Assembly (NCBI GenBank): GCA_001464615.1
Contig: LNFI01000016.1
Span: 186,001-250,000, forward strand
DNA: 64,000 nt
Direction of reading: 5' to 3'
Source of the DNA: Sphingomonadales bacterium Ga0077557
GTDB taxonomy: Bacteria > Pseudomonadota > Alphaproteobacteria > Sphingomonadales > Sphingomonadaceae
Below the pieces are notes generated by a model, which was not told the DNA's origin, searched no databases, and saw nothing but the letters and a program-made list of their open reading frames with translations. The translations under genes and the position numbers were made by a program. Shown here piece by piece: positions 61,839 to 64,000 of the stretch (the first letter of the stretch is position 1; each line of letters starts with the position of its first letter).

Positions 61839-63111
61839 GATGGACCTTCCCCCAATCCAGCCCGATCGTGCGCCCACTGACTGGCGTGCAAACGCGATGC
61901 AGCAGCGCATCCGTCGGCGCTATGCCGCCGAACGCCGATTCCGGCTATTTGGCCTGGGCGCCGTAATCATGTCGGCCGGTTTTCTGGTGTTCCTGCTGGC
62001 GACCATGGCGATCAACGGCGCTCAAGGGTTCACGCAAACCGAAATCACCCTGCCGTTCGATTTTCCCCGTGCCGGCCTCGCCCTGGAAGCGGATCGGCTG
62101 AAGGGGGAAGGCGCCGATCTGGCGCTGGCCGGTGCCGGGCTGGCCGAAGCAACATCGCGCGCCGCTGTCGTCGCCTTTGGTCGGGGTGGCGATGCCCTGC
62201 TTTCGGACGGGGCATGGCTGCGCGTGCGCGACCAGCTAAAGGCCGATCCGTCGCTGCTCAGCCGCCGGGTGATGCTGCGCGTACCCGCATCGACTGAACT
62301 CGATATCGCGTCCAAGGGTAAGGGATCGCCCGCCGCAGAGGCCACCGTCGCGCAGTTGCAGCGCAACGGGCGGCTCCACACCGTCTTCAACTGGCCGTTC
62401 TTGACCGAATCCGATTCAACCGATCCGACGATCGTCGGCATTTGGGGTGCCCTAAAGGGGTCATTGCTGACGATGTTGGTGACGCTGTCGATTGCCTTTC
62501 CGGTCGGCGTGCTTTCAGCGTTATATCTCGAAGAATATGCGCCCCGAAACCGCTGGACCGATCTGATCGAGGTATCGATCAACAACCTTGCTGCGGTTCC
62601 ATCAATCATCTTCGGCCTGCTTGGCCTGGCAGTGTTTCTCAACACCTTCCACCTGCCCCGATCGGCATCGTTGGTGGGCGGCTTGACGCTGGCGTTGATG
62701 ACAATGCCCGTGATCGTCATCGCCGGGCGCAACGCCATCAAATCGGTGCCGCCGTCGATCCGCGACGCCGCGCTGGGCGTTGGCGCGAGCCCGATTCAGG
62801 TGGTCTTCCACCATGTCCTGCCGCTCGCATTACCCGGCATCCTCACCGGGACGATCATCGGCATGGCGCGCGCCCTGGGCGAAACTGCCCCGTTGTTGAT
62901 GATCGGCATGCGCGCCTTTATCGCAACGCCGCCGGCCCGGCTAACAGATCCAGCAACGGTATTGCCCGTCCAGATCTTCCTCTGGTCGGACGAAGTGAGC
63001 CGTGGCTTCATCGAAAAAACCAGCGCGGCGATCATCGTGCTGCTCGTCTTCCTGCTCGCGATGAACGGGGTCGCCATCTATCTCCGCAACAAATTCGAGA
63101 CCCGCTGGTAA
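61831..63111 (+). CDS. pstA: Phosphate ABC transporter permease PstA
   Basis: About 426 aa. The first 200 residues, with one helix ([20 protein letters not shown]) and a soluble DUF3333-like part, are typical of the long alphaproteobacterial PstA. The core has [40 protein letters not shown] and the EAA-like [21 protein letters not shown] chose the ATG at 61831; GTG 61822 and ATG 61840 are also in frame. It overlaps pstC and, by TAATG, pstB. Confidence 0.93.
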   Translation: MNKMDLPPIQPDRAPTDWRANAMQQRIRRRYAAERRFRLFGLGAVIMSAGFLVFLLATMAINGAQGFTQTEITLPFDFPRAGLALEADRLKGEGADLALAGAGLAEATSRAAVVAFGRGGDALLSDGAWLRVRDQLKADPSLLSRRVMLRVPASTELDIASKGKGSPAAEATVAQLQRNGRLHTVFNWPFLTESDSTDPTIVGIWGALKGSLLTMLVTLSIAFPVGVLSALYLEEYAPRNRWTDLIEVSINNLAAVPSIIFGLLGLAVFLNTFHLPRSASLVGGLTLALMTMPVIVIAGRNAIKSVPPSIRDAALGVGASPIQVVFHHVLPLALPGILTGTIIGMARALGETAPLLMIGMRAFIATPPARLTDPATVLPVQIFLWSDEVSRGFIEKTSAAIIVLLVFLLAMNGVAIYLRNKFETRW

Positions 63112-63896
63112 TGAACGCTTCCCCCCTTTCACCCCCGCGCGCGCCCAAGATGACGGCGAAGCACGTGAATGTTTTCTATGGCCCCAAACAGGCGATCGAT
63201 GATGTTTCGCTGGACGTCGACAAGGATCATGTCACCTCGCTGATCGGCCCGTCGGGCTGCGGCAAATCGACCTTTTTGCGCACACTGAACCGCATGAATG
63301 ACACCATCGCCATCGCGCGCGTGTCGGGCGACATTCGGCTGGACGGCGAGGATATTTACGCCGCCGATATGGACGTGGTGCAGCTGCGAGCGCGCGTCGG
63401 GATGGTGTTTCAAAAGCCGAATCCCTTCCCCAAATCCATCTATGAAAATGTCGCCTACGGCCCGCGCATCCACGGGCTGGCGTCGACCAAGGCGCAGCTT
63501 GATGCTGCCGTCGAGCAATCGCTGCGCCGCGCTGGGTTGTGGGAAGAGGTCAAGGACCGACTGAGCGACAGCGGCACCGCCTTATCGGGCGGGCAGCAGC
63601 AGCGCCTGTGTATCGCGCGCGCCATTGCGGTCGATCCCGAAGTGATCCTGATGGACGAGCCTTGTTCAGCGCTGGACCCAATCGCGACCGCCAAGATCGA
63701 GGAACTGATCCACGAGCTGAAGGGCCGCTACGCCATCGTCATCGTCACCCATAACATGCAGCAGGCCGCCCGCGTTTCGCAGCGCACGGCGTTTTTCCAT
63801 CTCGGCACGCTCGTCGAATATGGCACGACTTCGGATATTTTCACCAATCCCCGCCAGGAGCGGACCAAGGATTACATCACCGGCCGTTATGGCTGA
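63111..63896 (+). CDS. pstB: Phosphate ABC transporter ATP-binding protein PstB
   Basis: A 261-aa ATPase: Walker [10 protein letters not shown] (about residues 47-55), the Q-loop text [20 protein letters not shown], signature [17 protein letters not shown], Walker [17 protein letters not shown] and [11 protein letters not shown]. These, especially [13 protein letters not shown], identify PstB. It starts at ATG 63111 overlapping the pstA stop by one base. Confidence 0.95.
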   Translation: MNASPLSPPRAPKMTAKHVNVFYGPKQAIDDVSLDVDKDHVTSLIGPSGCGKSTFLRTLNRMNDTIAIARVSGDIRLDGEDIYAADMDVVQLRARVGMVFQKPNPFPKSIYENVAYGPRIHGLASTKAQLDAAVEQSLRRAGLWEEVKDRLSDSGTALSGGQQQRLCIARAIAVDPEVILMDEPCSALDPIATAKIEELIHELKGRYAIVIVTHNMQQAARVSQRTAFFHLGTLVEYGTTSDIFTNPRQERTKDYITGRYG

Positions 63897-63919
63897 TTGT
63901 TTCAAAATCGAGAAAATCA

Positions 63920-64000
63920 TTGGTTGATCATACAGTTAAGGCGTTTGACGAAGATATTGGGGAACTGCGTGGGTTGATCGCGCAGATGGGCGGTCTTGCC
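63920..64000 (+). CDS. phoU: PhoU, N-terminal part (cut by window end)
   Basis: After 23 bases beyond pstB, a TTG-started frame reads VDHTVKAFDEDIGELRGLIA followed by QMGGLA, the usual beginning of PhoU. PhoU links the Pst transporter to PhoR and silences the regulon when phosphate is ample. Only 27 codons are visible before the window ends. Confidence 0.85.
   Translation, partial: MVDHTVKAFDEDIGELRGLIAQMGGLA

Overview
The window looks like a chromosomal segment of a Sphingomonas-like alphaproteobacterium (Sphingomonadaceae). The reasons are the high-GC coding bias, the CobS / J-domain / BolA neighbourhood, the very large NAD-dependent glutamate dehydrogenase, a PAS_5-type regulator, a group III truncated haemoglobin and a PstA with a long N-terminal region. 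This is inferred from family content; no database search was possible.

Left part (1-10.5 kb): mostly accessory. It opens with a frameshifted ABC-2 permease. Next comes a polymorphic-toxin locus on the minus strand: a toxin split by one in-frame TAG, two paralogous putative immunity genes, and the orphan tail of a second toxin domain. After an AT-rich gap lies a candidate peptide-export cluster with a 67-aa secreted peptide, an intrinsic terminator, a lipoprotein and a MacA/MacB-like exporter, facing an HExxH metallopeptidase. The accessory part ends in an AT-rich stretch and an IS3 orfA remnant beside tRNA-Thr.

10.5-30 kb: a PAS-domain protein, NAD-glutamate dehydrogenase, a palindromic repeat cluster, a TonB-dependent siderophore receptor with Fur-box-like sites, a trypsin/Trypco1 conflict pair, cobaltochelatase-type CobT and CobS without CobN, a nitric-oxide module (NsrR-like regulator, truncated haemoglobin, membrane protein, DUF1971), J-domain protein, BolA, Nudix, pirin and an alpha/beta hydrolase.

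29-36 kb: a divergent lipid-modification cluster containing an FAD oxidoreductase, DUF1365, two CFA-synthase-like methyltransferases, DUF1295, DUF6134 and DUF2177. An inverted repeat sits between the divergent starts.

36-47 kb: a possible HEPN-like protein, then branched-chain amino acid genes ilvB-ilvN-ilvC, a GT4 glycosyltransferase, and leuA behind a leucine-rich leader peptide. MntH and a lone OLD-like ATPase/Toprim nuclease follow.

47-55 kb: a GT2 glycosyltransferase, cytochrome b561, a BaiN-like flavoprotein, a cyclophilin, a DUF4199/membrane LuxR pair, an acyltransferase, an ABC-F ATPase and tRNA-Pro. 55-58 kb: a four-gene HPr-rel-A operon (Tat-exported protein, PqqD-like, HprK-like kinase, nucleotidyltransferase) of unknown function. 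58-64 kb: a phosphate regulon, phoR-pstSCAB-phoU (phoU cut by the window end), with tandem Pho boxes before pstS and a hairpin between pstS and pstC.
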